Below, in pieces: positions 26,131 through 36,025 of a stretch of 64,000 nucleotides of DNA. Under the pieces are notes generated by a model. That model saw nothing but the letters and a program-made list of their open reading frames with translations. It searched no databases and was not told the origin of the DNA. Numbering within the stretch: position 1 is the stretch's first letter; the number at the start of each line of letters is the position of its first letter. The stretch comes from Euglena gracilis (Eukaryota; Euglenida; Euglenophyceae; Euglenales): the NCBI GenBank assembly GCA_039621445.1, contig CP154954.1, positions 9,939,521 through 10,003,520 on the forward strand. The letters are read 5' to 3'. The translations under genes were made by a program, and so were the position numbers.

Positions 26131-26390
26131 TGTACCCCCTGGGGGGAGGTACATAATGGGGGGTGGACGGTATTGTACAATTAATAAACCTACTTTTCCT
26201 GCAAATTATAATAGAAATTTACTTGCATTACTTGCACCAACTTCTAAAAAAATTAATCTTTTCAATAATTATGTACCACCCAATCCTCTGGGTATTAATA
26301 TAATAGGACCTAATCCAATACGTACTTTACCATGCCCCCCATTATGCACCCTCTGGGGGGGAGGCACATAATGGGGGGCAGCATGCACTT
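26128..26390. repeat. Two ATTATGTACC-type foldbacks around an AT-rich tract
   Basis: 26,128-26,162 holds TATGTACCCCC / GGAGGTACATA. 26,331-26,388 holds CATTATGCACC / GAGGCACATAATG between C and G runs. Between them lies AT-rich DNA with a short open stretch (frame from 26,069). Its translation is protein-like in composition but matches no family I recognise. An organellar DNA insertion is possible but not shown. Confidence 0.5.
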
Positions 26391-26635
26391 GCTCCCATGA
26401 GGACATCTTAAAAAAAACAAAAACTTCAAAATTTTTTAAAAAACCCTTGTGGCAGCCTTTTTTTTGCATGAAATTTGGCTTCTGTGCCCCCCAGAATTAC
26501 CCCTGAATGTTGTGCACCAGTCCAATTTTGTAAGAGGCAAATTCGTTCACGACTATTCTTTTTGGGCATGAACGATTAATCCTGTTCGGGGGTCCCGAAC
26601 GAATAATCGACTAGTCGACTAGTCGTCCCAACCTT

Positions 26636-27490
26636 ACCTCGAACAGTTGGGCAACAAAACGGATTTGCCCCCCAAATCAGTTGGGTTAGACAAGGGATTT
26701 GCCCCGCAAAACGGGTGGGTAACACAAGGGATTTTGTTATTTTGGGGCCCTCGAACAGTTGGGCAACAAAAGGGATTTGCCCCCCAAAACGGGTGGGTAA
26801 CACAAGGGATTTTGTTATTTAGGGGCCCTCGAATAGTTGGGCAACAAAAGGGATTTGCCCCCCAAAACGGGTGGGTAACACAAGGGATTTTGTTATTTTG
26901 GGGCCCTCGAACAGTTGGGCAACAAAGGGGTTTGCCATCCAAAACGGGTGGGCAGCACAAGGGATTTTGTTGTTTTGGGGCCCTCGAACAGTTGGGCAAC
27001 AAAGGGGTTTTCCATCCAAAACGGTTGGGCAGCACAAGGTTATTTGTTATTTTGCGGCCCTGAAACAGGTGGGAAACAAAGGGGTTTGCCATCCAAAACG
27101 GTTGGGCAGCACAAGGGAATTTGTTATTTTGTCAAAATTTCGCACAAAAAGGACTTAGCCCTCCAATTATGTGGCCAACATAGAAGGGATTTTGATTTGA
27201 GGGGGGGGGTGCGGGGGGGGGGGACGGAGCCCGGTATTTTGGGGCAACAAAGGGGTTTGCCATCCAAAACTGTTGGGCAGCACAAGGATATTTGTTATTT
27301 TGGGGCCCTGAAACAGTTGGGCAACAAAGGGGTTTGCCATCCAAAACGGTTGGGCAGCACAAGGGAATTTGTTATTTTGTCAAAATTTCGCACAAAAAGG
27401 ACTTAGCCCTCCAATTATGTTGCCAACATAGAAGGGATTTTGATTTGAGGGGGGAGTTGCGGGGGGGGGGGACGGAGCCCCCCCCGCCGC
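26636..27490 (+). repeat. Diverged satellite block with about 250-bp tandem duplication
   Basis: 26,636-26,930 carries near-canonical 78-bp units. From 26,930 the units are diverged (GGGGTTTGCCATCCAAAACG, GGGCAGCACAAGG). A segment with CAAAATTTCGCACAAAAAGG and GACTTAGCCCTCCAATTATG occurs twice (about 27,137 and 27,378), each followed by a G-run and GGACGGAGCCC. The monomer therefore evolved into a distinct subfamily here. Confidence 0.85.
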
Positions 27491-27559
27491 CTATGCCAAT
27501 GTGATCCACAAAAACAACTTAGCCCCCAAGAAAGTTGCCAACATGTTCCGAAAATTTCC

Positions 27560-27850
27560 TTTTTTTTCTTTGGAGGGGGGGGAGGTCGTGGGGTGGGCCG
27601 ACCCTAAGTCGACCCTGAGGTGGCAGGGGGGGGGGGAGGTCGTGGGGTGGGCCGACCCTAGGGTTGTGGGGGGGGGGGGAGGGCGGGGGGGGGGCCGACC
27701 CTAAGTCGACCCTAGGGTCGGCCCACAAGGGTTTCTAGGGTCGCCACCCACTCCACAGCCTGGGGGGGGGTCGACCATAGCGACCTTTGGCGACCTTTGG
27801 CGACCGTGGGCCGACCCCAGGGTCGGCCCACAACCCCCCCCCCCAGGCCA
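27560..27850. repeat. G-rich palindromic repeats (TGGGCCGACCC)
   Basis: Repeated GGAGGTCGTGGGGTGGGCCG and GACCCTAAGTCGACCCTAGG words occur. TGGGCCGACCC-CA-GGGTCGGCCCA near 27,808 is a palindrome with a 2-base spacer. The same palindrome is at about 50,203. Both lie next to diverged satellite. No coding frame is supported. Confidence 0.6.
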
Positions 27851-28395
27851 GATCCGGGAGCCCCCCTTTGGTGACCCGAGATCACCAAGCCCGTCTCTCC
27901 GTAATCCCGTGGGAGCTGGGGGCAACCCTTGGGTAGGCACAGAGTGCTATCCGCTCGTGAGAGGAAGTCGAGGACCTTGGCTTGCTTTTTCGATTATTCG
28001 ATTATTATAAATTGACCCCCCCACCGATTGAGCGATTAATCAACCCCCCATCCATGGAGGGGTCCATCAACCCATTTGAAGGATAGGGAATGCATTGCAA
28101 ATATTTTTTCACAACATACAGGTGGCCGTTTAAATGCGGAGGAGAGTTAATTCATTTTGACATTTAAATCACTAGGCATTAAATCCCGGGAGGTTGGACC
28201 CCTCGGTGGATTTAATCCCGGCGAGGTTATTCTACTTAGGAATTGCGCAATAAGGAAGCTCCTAATTCCCCACACTTTCTGAGTGTCTACTTTTTTTTCG
28301 ACTTCTGGCATATCCGCCATGACGGGGCCTCCGGGCCCAGAAGCTGTTGCCACTGCCGAAGACCAAACCATTGAAGAAATTTTTGAGGATAAGAG
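27851..28395. other. Unassigned sequence
   Basis: Mixed sequence with GATTATTCGATTATT and CGATTGAGCGATTAATC words near 27,990-28,045, related to the GATTAATCG repeats elsewhere. Short open frames exist (28,283-28,480) but nothing recognisable. They overlap the longer frame starting at 28,396 in another phase. Confidence 0.4.
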
Positions 28396-29484
28396 ATGGC
28401 CCTCAAGAAAAAATTTGGTTCCGGATACATACCTTACACCGTCCGGGGAAAGCTCACAGCCGACGACATCAAAAGTCTGAACCGGCAGACCCCGACCCAG
28501 CCCAAGATTTCATCGATCACATTGCCAATGCCAATGCCAATGCCAGCCCCATTGCCAAGCCCATCGCCACCACAGCCCAGCATTGAACATCTACAATTGC
28601 AACTTGGACAGTTACAATGATTGTGGTCGTCGCAGCAGCAGCAGATCATGAACATCCAGAACAGCCAAAATGCCCTACAGCATTTGCACCCACATTTGCC
28701 TCCATTCCAACCCCTCTTGGGCACAAGCCCCCCCCCCCCCCAACAGGCCCTCAGGGCCTTGGCCTGCAAGGCCCCTCCCCCCCATTCCCCCACATTTACT
28801 CCAACCCCTACCCCCATGGGCCGAAATGGGGCCTCCCAGGACCAGGTTTTGAGGGACCCAGCCCCAACCCATTTCACGCATCTCCCCCCCTTTGTCCAAG
28901 AAAGGGCTGCAGGCCCCATCTTCGACCTGGCCCTGGATCCCAGTAAGCCCAGAACATTTCCCACACCATTCCTCACTGCATTTGTGCCAGCGTCCTTTTC
29001 ATCTTTGAGGGGGGGCCTACGCCAAACAGCACCCCCCAATTCCAATTCCAACAGCACCCAGCGGACCAACCAAGGCCCGACTCCCCTATCGACTCCTTCT
29101 CCCTGGGTGCCCCCCCCCGGGGCCACCGTGGACCCCCCTGCGCCAAAAAAAATGGCCAAAATGCCCCTACTCTCCCTGCTCCAAAAAATCAGAGGGGCAG
29201 CAACCTCAGGGGGGGGGGGACCCCCCGAAAGACGTCCAAGGCCTCAGCCAGACATAGCCGCCATCCTGAAAAGCCTCACGGGAAATCCGGACGAAAAACC
29301 TCGTCCCGGTGAGGACACCCCACCTCCTGGGAACCGGATGGAGGCCGTGACACGGAGAAATGACCGCACCGAAGCATGGGTTCGGGGGGTTCCACTGCTC
29401 CCCGCCTCCCTCCTCCCCACCCTAGTACCCACTTTCCCTCCTTGCGAGGCCCCTCTCACCAGGGCCCCCCCCCCCCCCAGTTAG
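28396..29484 (+). CDS. Gln/Pro-rich hypothetical frame with one in-frame TGA
   Basis: From ATG 28,396 a frame runs to a TGA at 28,618-28,620. It continues in the same phase from 28,621 to the stop at 29,484, about 362 codons in all. The first part reads MALKKKFGSGYIPYTVRGKL and has an ADDIKSLNRQ segment. It is followed by a (MP)n and Pro-rich stretch, a Gln-rich run around the TGA (LQLQLGQLQ, then SSQQQQ), and long proline runs. The C-terminal third contains KKMAKMPLLSLLQKIRG and PDIAAILKSLTG, which could be amphipathic helices. No domain is recognised. It could be a host gene, a retroelement ORF1, or chance openness in C-rich DNA. The TGA could be a lesion, a sequencing error or a reassigned codon; the sequence does not decide. 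Confidence 0.3.
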
Positions 29485-29514
29485 TCACCCCCTTGGGAGG
29501 GGAATTTGGTCAAG

Positions 29515-29985
29515 GGTGACTACCCCCCCCCCTTTATTTGACCCCCCCCCTTAATTGAGCATTTGGGTCCGGGGAATTTTTTTTTTCATATGCGCCGAAG
29601 GCGCCGAAAATTTTTTTTGCCCTTTTTCTAAAGGAATTTTTGACCCCCCCCTTATTTGACCCCCCCCCTTATTTGAGCATTTGGGGGGTCCGTTGGCCCG
29701 TGGGTGTGCTCAAATAAAGGGGGGGGGGTGGTAACAGGGGGGGGGTGACTAACTCGGGGGGGGTCAATTTATGCCCAAATTTTGCCCCCTGCCCCAATTC
29801 TTGGGGGTTTCAAGGTTGTTTTTGGGCATTCCAGGGCACTTTTCATGGATGGCAACCATCAAAAAAATTCCGATGGCCAAATTCGGTGTTTTTTTAAAGA
29901 AAAATATTTCCCTTCGAAAAAAAAATTTGCCTGGGGCCCAAGGGTGACTAATAGGGGGGGGTGAATAACTAGGGGGGGGGCATGG
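29515..29985. repeat. C-run/G-run foldback, TTATTTGA core
   Basis: TGACTACCCCCCCCCC-TTTATTTGACC at the left is answered by CTCAAATAAAGGGGGGGG and GGTGACTAAC at about 29,710-29,752. A second C-run/TTATTTGA copy lies at 29,645-29,675. The loop contains a GCGCC-GAA-GGCGC hairpin (29,592-29,604) beside a T-run. A half copy (GGTGACTAATAGGGGGGG) follows at 29,943. Confidence 0.6.
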
Positions 29986-30280
29986 TATACACATTTCTGC
30001 TTGGGGGGACTTAGAAAATTTTCAATTGTGAGGTTTAGAACACCGCAACACCCACGCCGATGCAGGCGAGCACAAATCAACACGCCTGATGTTCTTTGCA
30101 CAGGTGGGACGCACCCAATCCTGTGACCAGTGGTGCACCTGTGACAAAAATTGGTAAACTGGGGGGGGGACAACAAAACACAATAGCACACCTGTTGATC
30201 CATTTGAAGAATGGCTTGAACTCATTGCATCTTCCATCTTCGGTGGTGGGGAAAAAATTCTTCAAAAAAATGGTGAAAAA
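29986..30280. other. Unassigned sequence
   Basis: No supported gene or repeat. It contains GGTGGGACGCACCCAATCC and nearby ordinary-composition DNA. Short open frames in both strands are not convincing. Confidence 0.4.
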
Positions 30281-30380
30281 TTGCAGAAAATTTGCGGAAA
30301 TTGCGGAAAAATTGTGGAAAATTGCGGAATATTGCGGAAATTGCGGAAAATTGCGGAAATTGCGGAAAAATTGCGGATAT
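30281..30380. repeat. Short tandem repeat TTGCGGAAA
   Basis: About ten imperfect copies of a 9-12 bp unit (AATTGCGGAAA, ATTGCGGAAATTGCGG) run across 100 bp. The frames through it (MQKICGNCGKIVENCGIL...) are products of the repeat. Confidence 0.85.
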
Positions 30381-30463
30381 CAATTTCCCCCCCCCTGAAA
30401 TTGGCCGAAAATGGGGGGGGGGATTATTCGGGGGGGGGGGAAGATCGGGGTGACGCTGTATAC

Positions 30464-30660
30464 CACCTCCCCCCCCCCCTAATTGACCGTGGGACCTCTC
30501 CACGGGACCCCCCTTTTGGTCAATTAGGGGGGGGGGGTTCAATTAGGGGGGGGTACCGTCAATTATGGGGTGCTTCAGCACGGAATCCCCCCGGGCAGTC
30601 AATTGGGGGGGTTGAAAAAATTCTCCCCGGGGCGTTTGGTCAATTAGGGGGGGGGGAGGT
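30464..30660. repeat. C-run/G-run foldback, TAATTGACC core
   Basis: CCCCCCCCCCTAATTGACC is answered by GGTCAATTAGGGGGGGGG at about 30,518. Further half-copies follow (TTCAATTAGGGGGGGG, CCGTCAATTATGGGG, GTCAATTGGGGGG, GGTCAATTAGGGGGGG). It looks like an accumulation of several foldback ends. Confidence 0.6.
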
Positions 30661-31002
30661 GGTACCGGGCGCATGGAGCCCACCTCCTACCCCACCCCAA
30701 ATGGCGGTCTTGGGCCTTTTACATCGCCCACAAGCCACCCCGGAAGCTTTCCACCAGTCATCACTCGCCGCGGGTCCTCGGAGCCCACCATCCCCTACAT
30801 ACTCCTACGCGACCTTAACAACAGCCCGAAGGGGCGACGGCAGTACAGTTGGGGTTTGTGGGGGGCCCCCCCCTCCCCCCCCCCTGTACAGTTGGGATTT
30901 TTGGGACCCCCCCCCCTAGTGGCGACCCCCCCCCGAGACAGATGAAAATTTTGACACCAAAAATGGCCTTTTAGGCCAAAAAAAGGCCCTAAAAAAAATT
31001 TT

Positions 31003-31021
31003 CCGGCGCCTTCGGCGCCGG
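31003..31021. repeat. GC-rich hairpin CCGGCGCC-TTC-GGCGCCGG
   Basis: An 8-bp perfect stem with a TTC loop, preceded by A/T runs. Similar hairpins lie at 29,592-29,604, 32,297-32,311 and 52,218-52,232, each beside an A or T run and inside C/G-run foldback territory. Confidence 0.7.
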
Positions 31022-31327
31022 GTTTTGGCCAATTTTTGAGGGGGGGTTGGCAGTACAGTTGGGACCCCAGGACCCTCCCCCCCCCTGTGTTGAGACAGTA
31101 CCAGGGGTATCCAAATGTAGACCGTACTAAACTCAAGAAATTCTAAAGCCGAACCACTCTCTTGTCGATATTTCTCTGTTCGAGCTCGCACAGTATTCGA
31201 AATAAGTATTCACATCTTTGGTACAGATGACCGCGACTGGGAACGCGGCGGGATATTACTAATTGGACTTTGGGCAAGCTGCTGTTGCCAAAGGTACTCA
31301 ACCGCACATGTTTTCACATCCTGAACT

Positions 31328-31597
31328 TTGTCTTCAGAGGAATGGACAAGTTTGTGGTCAGGAAATCTTGGTCACAATAGGATGTTTGATGCTGTGATGA
31401 GTTACAAGACTGGACGGCAGAAGTGGCTGAGAGGGGCTGTTGAGTTGACTGGTTTCTCTCGGCATCAAGCTCTCACGATGACAAAGGTTTGCCAAACTAT
31501 GATGTCAGGGAGTTCCTCCTTCTCTGCTGCAGAGCACAGGCAAGAATATTTTCTGAAGTGTATCGTGCAGAAGTTGGTGCGGAGCTGTTGCAGATGA
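31328..31597 (+). CDS. Hypothetical 89-codon frame
   Basis: An ATG-to-stop frame in a stretch (31,100-31,860) with balanced composition and no visible repeats, unlike its surroundings. The product starts MSSEEWTSLWSGNLGHNRMF and has no recognised domain, signal peptide or membrane segment. It could be an exon or a remnant. Nothing in the neighbourhood indicates a role. Confidence 0.2.
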   Translation: MSSEEWTSLWSGNLGHNRMFDAVMSYKTGRQKWLRGAVELTGFSRHQALTMTKVCQTMMSGSSSFSAAEHRQEYFLKCIVQKLVRSCCR

Positions 31598-31859
31598 TTG
31601 TCACGCAAAGCTCAAGAATATGGTGCTGAGACCATGTACACAGGTGGCTTGAGCTGAAATGAACTTATTGGAATGAGTTTGTTACTAATCTGGACCTGAG
31701 CATGTCCGCGCCAAACTGCTCCATGTTGGGAATACGACCAGGAAATCGTTTGTATTTGTATTTTCTGTTGCTGTGCTTGAAAACCAAAAGTTTTTTTAAT
31801 ATGTTTTGTTTGCAAGGGTGTTTTCTGGGGCTTCGTGATTCTCAATAGTATGGCCCCAG

Positions 31860-32578
31860 GATGTGACATGTTGGATCTGCAATCTGGGTTTTTTTGAGTC
31901 AATGTGCCATCTGGCCTGTTTTGGGGGGCCTTTTTGGGTCTGCGGGTGGGGCTGTTTTGGGCAACGGGGGGGGGGAATGGGTGTTGTGGCAGATTGGTCG
32001 CCAGCTTTGGGGACAGTGGGCCATTTTTTTTGGCCACGGGTGGGGCCACCGGTCTCACATTTTTGGTCCAATTTCTGGCCACGGGGGGGCAGCTGGGTGC
32101 CACAGTTTTGGAGGATTTTTTTGCCCACGGGTCAAACAACTTCGGGCCAATTCTGTCGTGTCATCGGGACCAGGCTTCTTTTTAAGACCCCCGGGGGGGG
32201 GACCGGGCCCCATCCACGCAGGGTGGCGGGACCCTCCCCCCGGGGGGCGGGGACCCCCCAAAATTGGGCCCATTAAAGGCAATTTCCAAAAGTTTTCGGC
32301 GCTTCGCGCCGAAAAGGTATACCCAGCGCCTGTGGCGCCCGGCGGGGGGTGGCCGGCCCAGACCCACCCCCCCTCCCCTGGGAGACTCTGCAGCTTAAAA
32401 AGAAGCTTCATCGGGAAAGGTAAGTTACATATTTACTGGCGGGAAGCAGCGCGGCGACCTATGGGGAAACTCATGCCAAAAACCAACCTTCGACAAAAGT
32501 CTGTTCGACCGGAGCCGGCTGTCGGCATTTTATTGGCCGAGAAATTACTTGCCGACATTCATGCCAGTCGAGATTCCA
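31860..32578. other. G-rich degenerate sequence, no supported gene
   Basis: Repeated GGCCACGGG(T/G)GGGG words occur at 31,950-32,140. A GGCGC-TTC-GCGCC hairpin lies at 32,297-32,311. A perfect donor-like AAAGGTAAGT occurs at about 32,416-32,425 without a matching exon that I can support. The long frame 31,894-32,709 is Gly/Pro/Trp-rich and looks like openness of G-rich DNA. Confidence 0.4.
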
Positions 32579-32579
32579 T

Positions 32580-32822
32580 GGGGGGAGGTACGGGGGTGGG
32601 CCGGGTCACGGGGGGGTCACGGGGGGGGGGCACGGGGGGGGGCACGGGGGGGATATGGCCTCCTCTTCAATGTTTCCGGCTTCCGCGACATTTGAAAAAA
32701 AAATACTGAAAGCAGTTGTGTTTGAAGCACGTGCGTTTGCGGACCCCAAAATCGGGGGGTGTTCAAATCCGGGTCACGGGGGGGTCACGGGGGGGGTCAC
32801 GGGGGGGGGTCACGGGGACGAC
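32580..32822. repeat. GGTCACGGGGGG minisatellites (two clusters)
   Basis: Tandem GGTCACGGGGGG / GGCACGGGGGG units lie at about 32,592-32,652 and 32,773-32,822. The same unit recurs at 39,065-39,105, 39,350-39,395, 54,768-54,800 and 55,043-55,090. The runs could form G-quadruplexes. GGTCAC next to a G-run is also the end of the MITE-like element. Confidence 0.75.
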
Positions 32823-32899
32823 ACCCCCTACAGCAAAAAGTGCCAAAAAATGCAAAAAAACTGACCTCGGGACCCCCCCTCCCCCCTGCCAAAGTTCCG

Positions 32900-33372
32900 A
32901 AGCAGGTGCTCCTCCTCCGGGGCTTCGGGTCACCCTCGTCCACTTCGCTGGTCGGACATTCTCCTGGTATCATCAAGGCCTGTGGGACGTCCGCTTCCCG
33001 GCCCCTCGCCTGTGCCGAACATGCAAAGAGCACCACTGGCCATGGGATTGCTGGACCTTGCTGCCCACTGCTCACGTTACAAACTGACCCCGGCCCCTGC
33101 ATCCCACATTCATCGTCCGGACTTCCCCCTCAAGCATCCTCCCAGGAATCCGGCACGTAGGGAGAGGCTCCTTGATGACCTGGGAGACGTCGAGTCCAAC
33201 CCCGGGCCGGCCAAGAGGAATATGTCACCGCACCGTCGCCCAGACGTCCCAACGGACCACCACATGATCGACCTGGCACACGGCGCGTCCCACCGCGACA
33301 CCGCGTCGGTCATCGACCCAGCAGGTCATGAGGTCAACCTGCGCCTCATCCCCCAAGATTCCATCATCATCG
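32900..33372 (+). pseudogene. Non-LTR element N-terminus with 2A-like peptide
   Basis: The frame 32,982-33,416 encodes RRERLLDDLGDVESNPGPAK, with GDVESNPGP at residues 68-76 (codons about 33,183-33,209). This matches the D(V/I)ExNPGP ribosome-skipping 2A consensus, including the upstream LL and G. In viruses and some non-LTR retrotransposons such motifs make the ribosome omit the Gly-Pro bond, separating an N-terminal peptide from the polyprotein. Just upstream, in another phase (frame 32,716-33,087), is LCRTCKEHHWPWDCW, a possible CX2CX3HX4C zinc knuckle. A frameshift is needed to join the two. After the 2A the frame is lost at the C-run 33,373-33,384, the inversion breakpoint. Whether skipping occurs is untested. 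Confidence 0.65.
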
Positions 33373-33384
33373 GCCCCCCCCCCC

Positions 33385-34905
33385 GTTGCCTAGGATGTCC
33401 TCGAGGGCGGAGATGATGACCTCGGAGCATCTGTCCACGCTGTGTTGGTTGGCGTAAGTGTCGTCTGCCCGGAGGAGGTGATTGACCTTGCAGCCATCCA
33501 AGCAAGACCGAAGAAGGTGGTGAGCCACTTGAGCGTCTGGAATGTGTGTTATGGCGTCTGCTGCGCTGTCCAGCCGCTGGGTGGCCTCCTCCCACGCAGC
33601 GATGCTCTGGGCCGCGGAGCCTGGGTGGTTGATGGGGACGCCGAACACGGTGATACCGACCGATTCGTTCTAGGGTATTGTCCTTACTTTGGCGTGACTT
33701 GGGACCAAGGTGGCTGCTGGGCCCCAAAGTACGCATTTTGGAGGTTCAGGTTTTGGCCAACGCGTGGCGGTGTTGGAAGGTAAAGCTTTGCCTCCGCAGA
33801 AGAGTGGGACCGGTGTGCTGTAAGCGAAGTGTAAGTAGTTGTGGAGGGTCGGGGTCCGAGCCTACGCTTGCGTGAGGAGAGCTGAGCGATCCAACGTGTT
33901 GAATGCGTTGGAGAAGTCAACTTGCAAGGAGGCCCATGTCGCGGTGCCCCCCAGGCGGTTTGTTAGGTGCTGCATGCCCATGGCAATAAACTCAGCCGCA
34001 TTGGGGATGCCCACTCCGACTTGGATTGGTGACAGGCTACTGACCTGGGCCTTGGCTGCGCCCGTTTTCAGCAGGGCTTTCCCTACCAGTTGGCGGAGGG
34101 TTTCGCCCACTGCGACAGGCCGTACGCCGTCGTCCTTTTTGCGCAGCGGTGTGAGATTGGCGCAGCACCAGGCGCGGGCGTGGTCCAGGGGGAGCTTCCC
34201 ATGAATCCACGCGTGTGTCAGGAGGGCGATGGCTGTGATGAGGCGCGCCCCCCGGCCCGGCCGTCGAATAGCATCCTGGAGGTGGGCGGGTCTGAGACCC
34301 GAGGGGCCAGGCCCTGATCCCCGTGGGAAATGTTGTATACCTAGCCTCACGTATGCGATCCTCCCATGCAGGGGTCTGCCCATCTGGGAAAGGCGGGACT
34401 GCGGTGGGTAGTGCGGCGTGGTTCACCTGGTTGCCAAGCGGGTGAAGGGTTTCCAACTTGGCCCAGACCGCTGGGTCCTGAGCGTGGTGTGAGGGAGGAG
34501 CTGTACGGCTTTGGCGCTTGTGCCTTCGCCCGTGAGAGTCCGGATCCGGCGGAGTGTTTTGTCGCTGATCGTGTTTGGTTCGGTGCCGGCCTAGCTCTTG
34601 TTTTGATGGTGGTCCCCTGGGGGTTCCTGCGGACTTCGAGCAGGAGTTCGCGATACGCCCCCGTTCTGAATTGACGTACCCTACATGTTATGGTCGTCTC
34701 TAAGTCTTCGTAGGCGGTGGCACCAGAGGAAAGGATTGGCCTCAGGACCAGTTTGGGGAATGCGAGAATCGCGAAGAGGTTGGAGTCGTTCGGAGTTGTG
34801 GCGTAGTGCGTGATCACGTCGGCCAGAGTGTCCGATACCCCTTGCTGACATTTGGCAGGAACATGGCGCACTGTGGGAATGCGGTCTTGCCGAATGTCCC
34901 AAATA
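33385..34905 (-). pseudogene. Inverted pre-RT and reverse transcriptase segment
   Basis: Read from 34,905 downward, the pre-RT region carries IPTVRHVPAKC, LFAILAFPKLVLRPILSS and LHPLGNQVNHAALPTAVPP. The RT fingers and palm follow in the frame 34,383-33,862: GPGPSGLRPAHLQDAI, HAWCCANLTPLRKKDDG-type core, RPVAVGETLRQLVGKALL, QVGVGIPNAAEFIAMGM, and the catalytic-motif-A-like LQVDFSNAFNTLDRSALL. The frame 33,648-33,367 gives the downstream FGVPINHPGSA and CKVNHLLRADD part. The YxDD region between 33,860 and 33,650 is disrupted by frameshifts. These motifs are typical of non-LTR RTs that end in a restriction-like endonuclease. Orientation is opposite to both flanking pieces. Confidence 0.75.
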
Positions 34906-35450
34906 GGGCATGGGCTTGAGCCCCGAACAACGTTCACAAGCCGCCATGTCACTGTCCAATGACGGCCTGGGACTGAAGATCCCGTCGGTGACACAACCCG
35001 CAGCACGGATCGCCTCGCTTGTCTCTTTCTACACATCCGGTGCACAGCGGGTCGGCACCCCCGCCTACGCCACAGCGGTTGACGCGGCAACCACGCGACC
35101 CGTAATTGCGGACCTCCTCAACAAGCTGGGCCCAAACCACACCACCACCAACGCCCTTCACGCCAACCTCTCCAAATTCAGCCAGGGCGACACCAAAACC
35201 TCGAAGCAACAATGGTGGTCAAGGGAGCTTGGAAAAGAGGCCATGGTCCGCCTGATCGGTGCTTCTGCTCCGCGTGATCAAAACAGACTGTTGGAGCAAG
35301 CCAAAGGCATCGGGCATGGTTGGATGGCCGTACCCCCAAGCACCAACCCATCTACCACCATCCCAAGCGGTCAGTACCTGCTAGGCCTACGTTGTTGGTG
35401 GCTGGGCCTGCCAATCATGGATGACACGAGCTCCCCCTGCGCCGCCGACC
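34906..35450 (+). pseudogene. Non-LTR element RT C-terminus / linker
   Basis: The frame 34,910-35,605 begins GLSPEQRSQAAMSLSNDGLG, which fits the region just after the RT thumb in this family. It continues with W-rich linker text (KQQWWSRELG, GHGWMAVPPS, GQYLLGLRCWWLGLP). It degenerates after about 35,440 into Pro/Arg-rich translation of C/G runs. The downstream zinc knuckle and endonuclease domain are missing here but present in the relative at 40,111-40,857. Confidence 0.7.
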
Positions 35451-35737
35451 CACGACCTAGGATGGGCGACCCTGGGGGGCTCCACTCAGGGGGGGGGGTC
35501 CGGGACCCCCCTTCCCCCCCCTCCCATGCGAGGCCCCTGCGCGGTCGCTTGCCCCCCCCACGACCCCCCCTCCCCCCACTGCGCCTAACATGCCCGGGGA
35601 AATAAATTGCGAAAAATTGCGACTTTTTTGAGGCCCCAAAATGGTCAAAAATGACCATTTTTGGACAAAATGGCAAATTTGGGGGTTTCGTGCTCCGCGG
35701 GCAACCCAAAGACCCTAGGGTTACCATCCCCCCCCCA

Positions 35738-35832
35738 TTACCCTCACCCCCCCCAATTGCCCCCCCCCTAATTGGCTAATTGGGGGGTCCTTAAGGGAGG
35801 TCCATTAGCCAATTACGGGGGGGGGGGTTAGC
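35738..35832. repeat. C-run/G-run foldback, TAATTGGC core
   Basis: CCCCCCCCTAATTGGCTAATTG is answered by CATTAGCCAATTACGGGGGG. The core is palindromic apart from the flanking C and G runs, and the loop is about 30 bases. Confidence 0.7.
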
Positions 35833-36025
35833 CTAATTGGCCAATGGACGTTCCCTTGGCCAACTTTGGCCAATTTCGGCAAGGGCTCAGAAAACCTCCA
35901 AAAACGTCCGTTTCGAAAATGTTAAAAATTGCCGGATAAGAAAAAGTCATGACCAATCCAAAAATGCACAAAAAATCGCCCAATTTTGCACACGTCAAAA
36001 ATTATGGGGTCGGGGTCCTCGAGCC

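Larger units (their letters stand above)
32880..35450 (+). mobile_element. Non-LTR retrotransposon with internal inversion
   Basis: Three pieces of one element lie in order. An N-terminal piece with a 2A-like motif is on the plus strand (to about 33,372). The pre-RT and RT piece is on the minus strand (about 33,385-34,905). The RT C-terminal or linker piece is again on the plus strand (about 34,906-35,430). The last piece is homologous to the start of the minus-strand fragment at 39,616-40,857: GHGWM..PPS....IPSGQYLLGLR corresponds to MAWASVTPCAS...IPTREFQAIVQ. The 3' end is lost into C/G-rich DNA after about 35,450. It is inactive, with frameshifts in every piece. Confidence 0.8.

Noticed and set aside
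26069-26371. AT-rich frame with TINKPTFPANYNRNLLALL as an organellar gene insertion
   Set aside because: Composition suggests organellar DNA, but I cannot match it to a mitochondrial or plastid gene, and it begins and ends in C/G-run repeats.
32416-32425. Splice donor AAAGGTAAGT as evidence of a host gene
   Set aside because: No supporting exon reading frame or acceptor could be identified. A single consensus match is expected by chance.
31894-32709. 271-codon Gly/Pro/Trp-rich frame
   Set aside because: Its composition follows G-rich degenerate repeats. Overlapping frames in other phases are equally open, and no domain is visible.
33385-35450. Twin-priming explanation of the inverted RT segment
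   Set aside because: Twin priming inverts the 5' end of an insertion. Here plus-strand N-terminal sequence lies outside the inverted segment.
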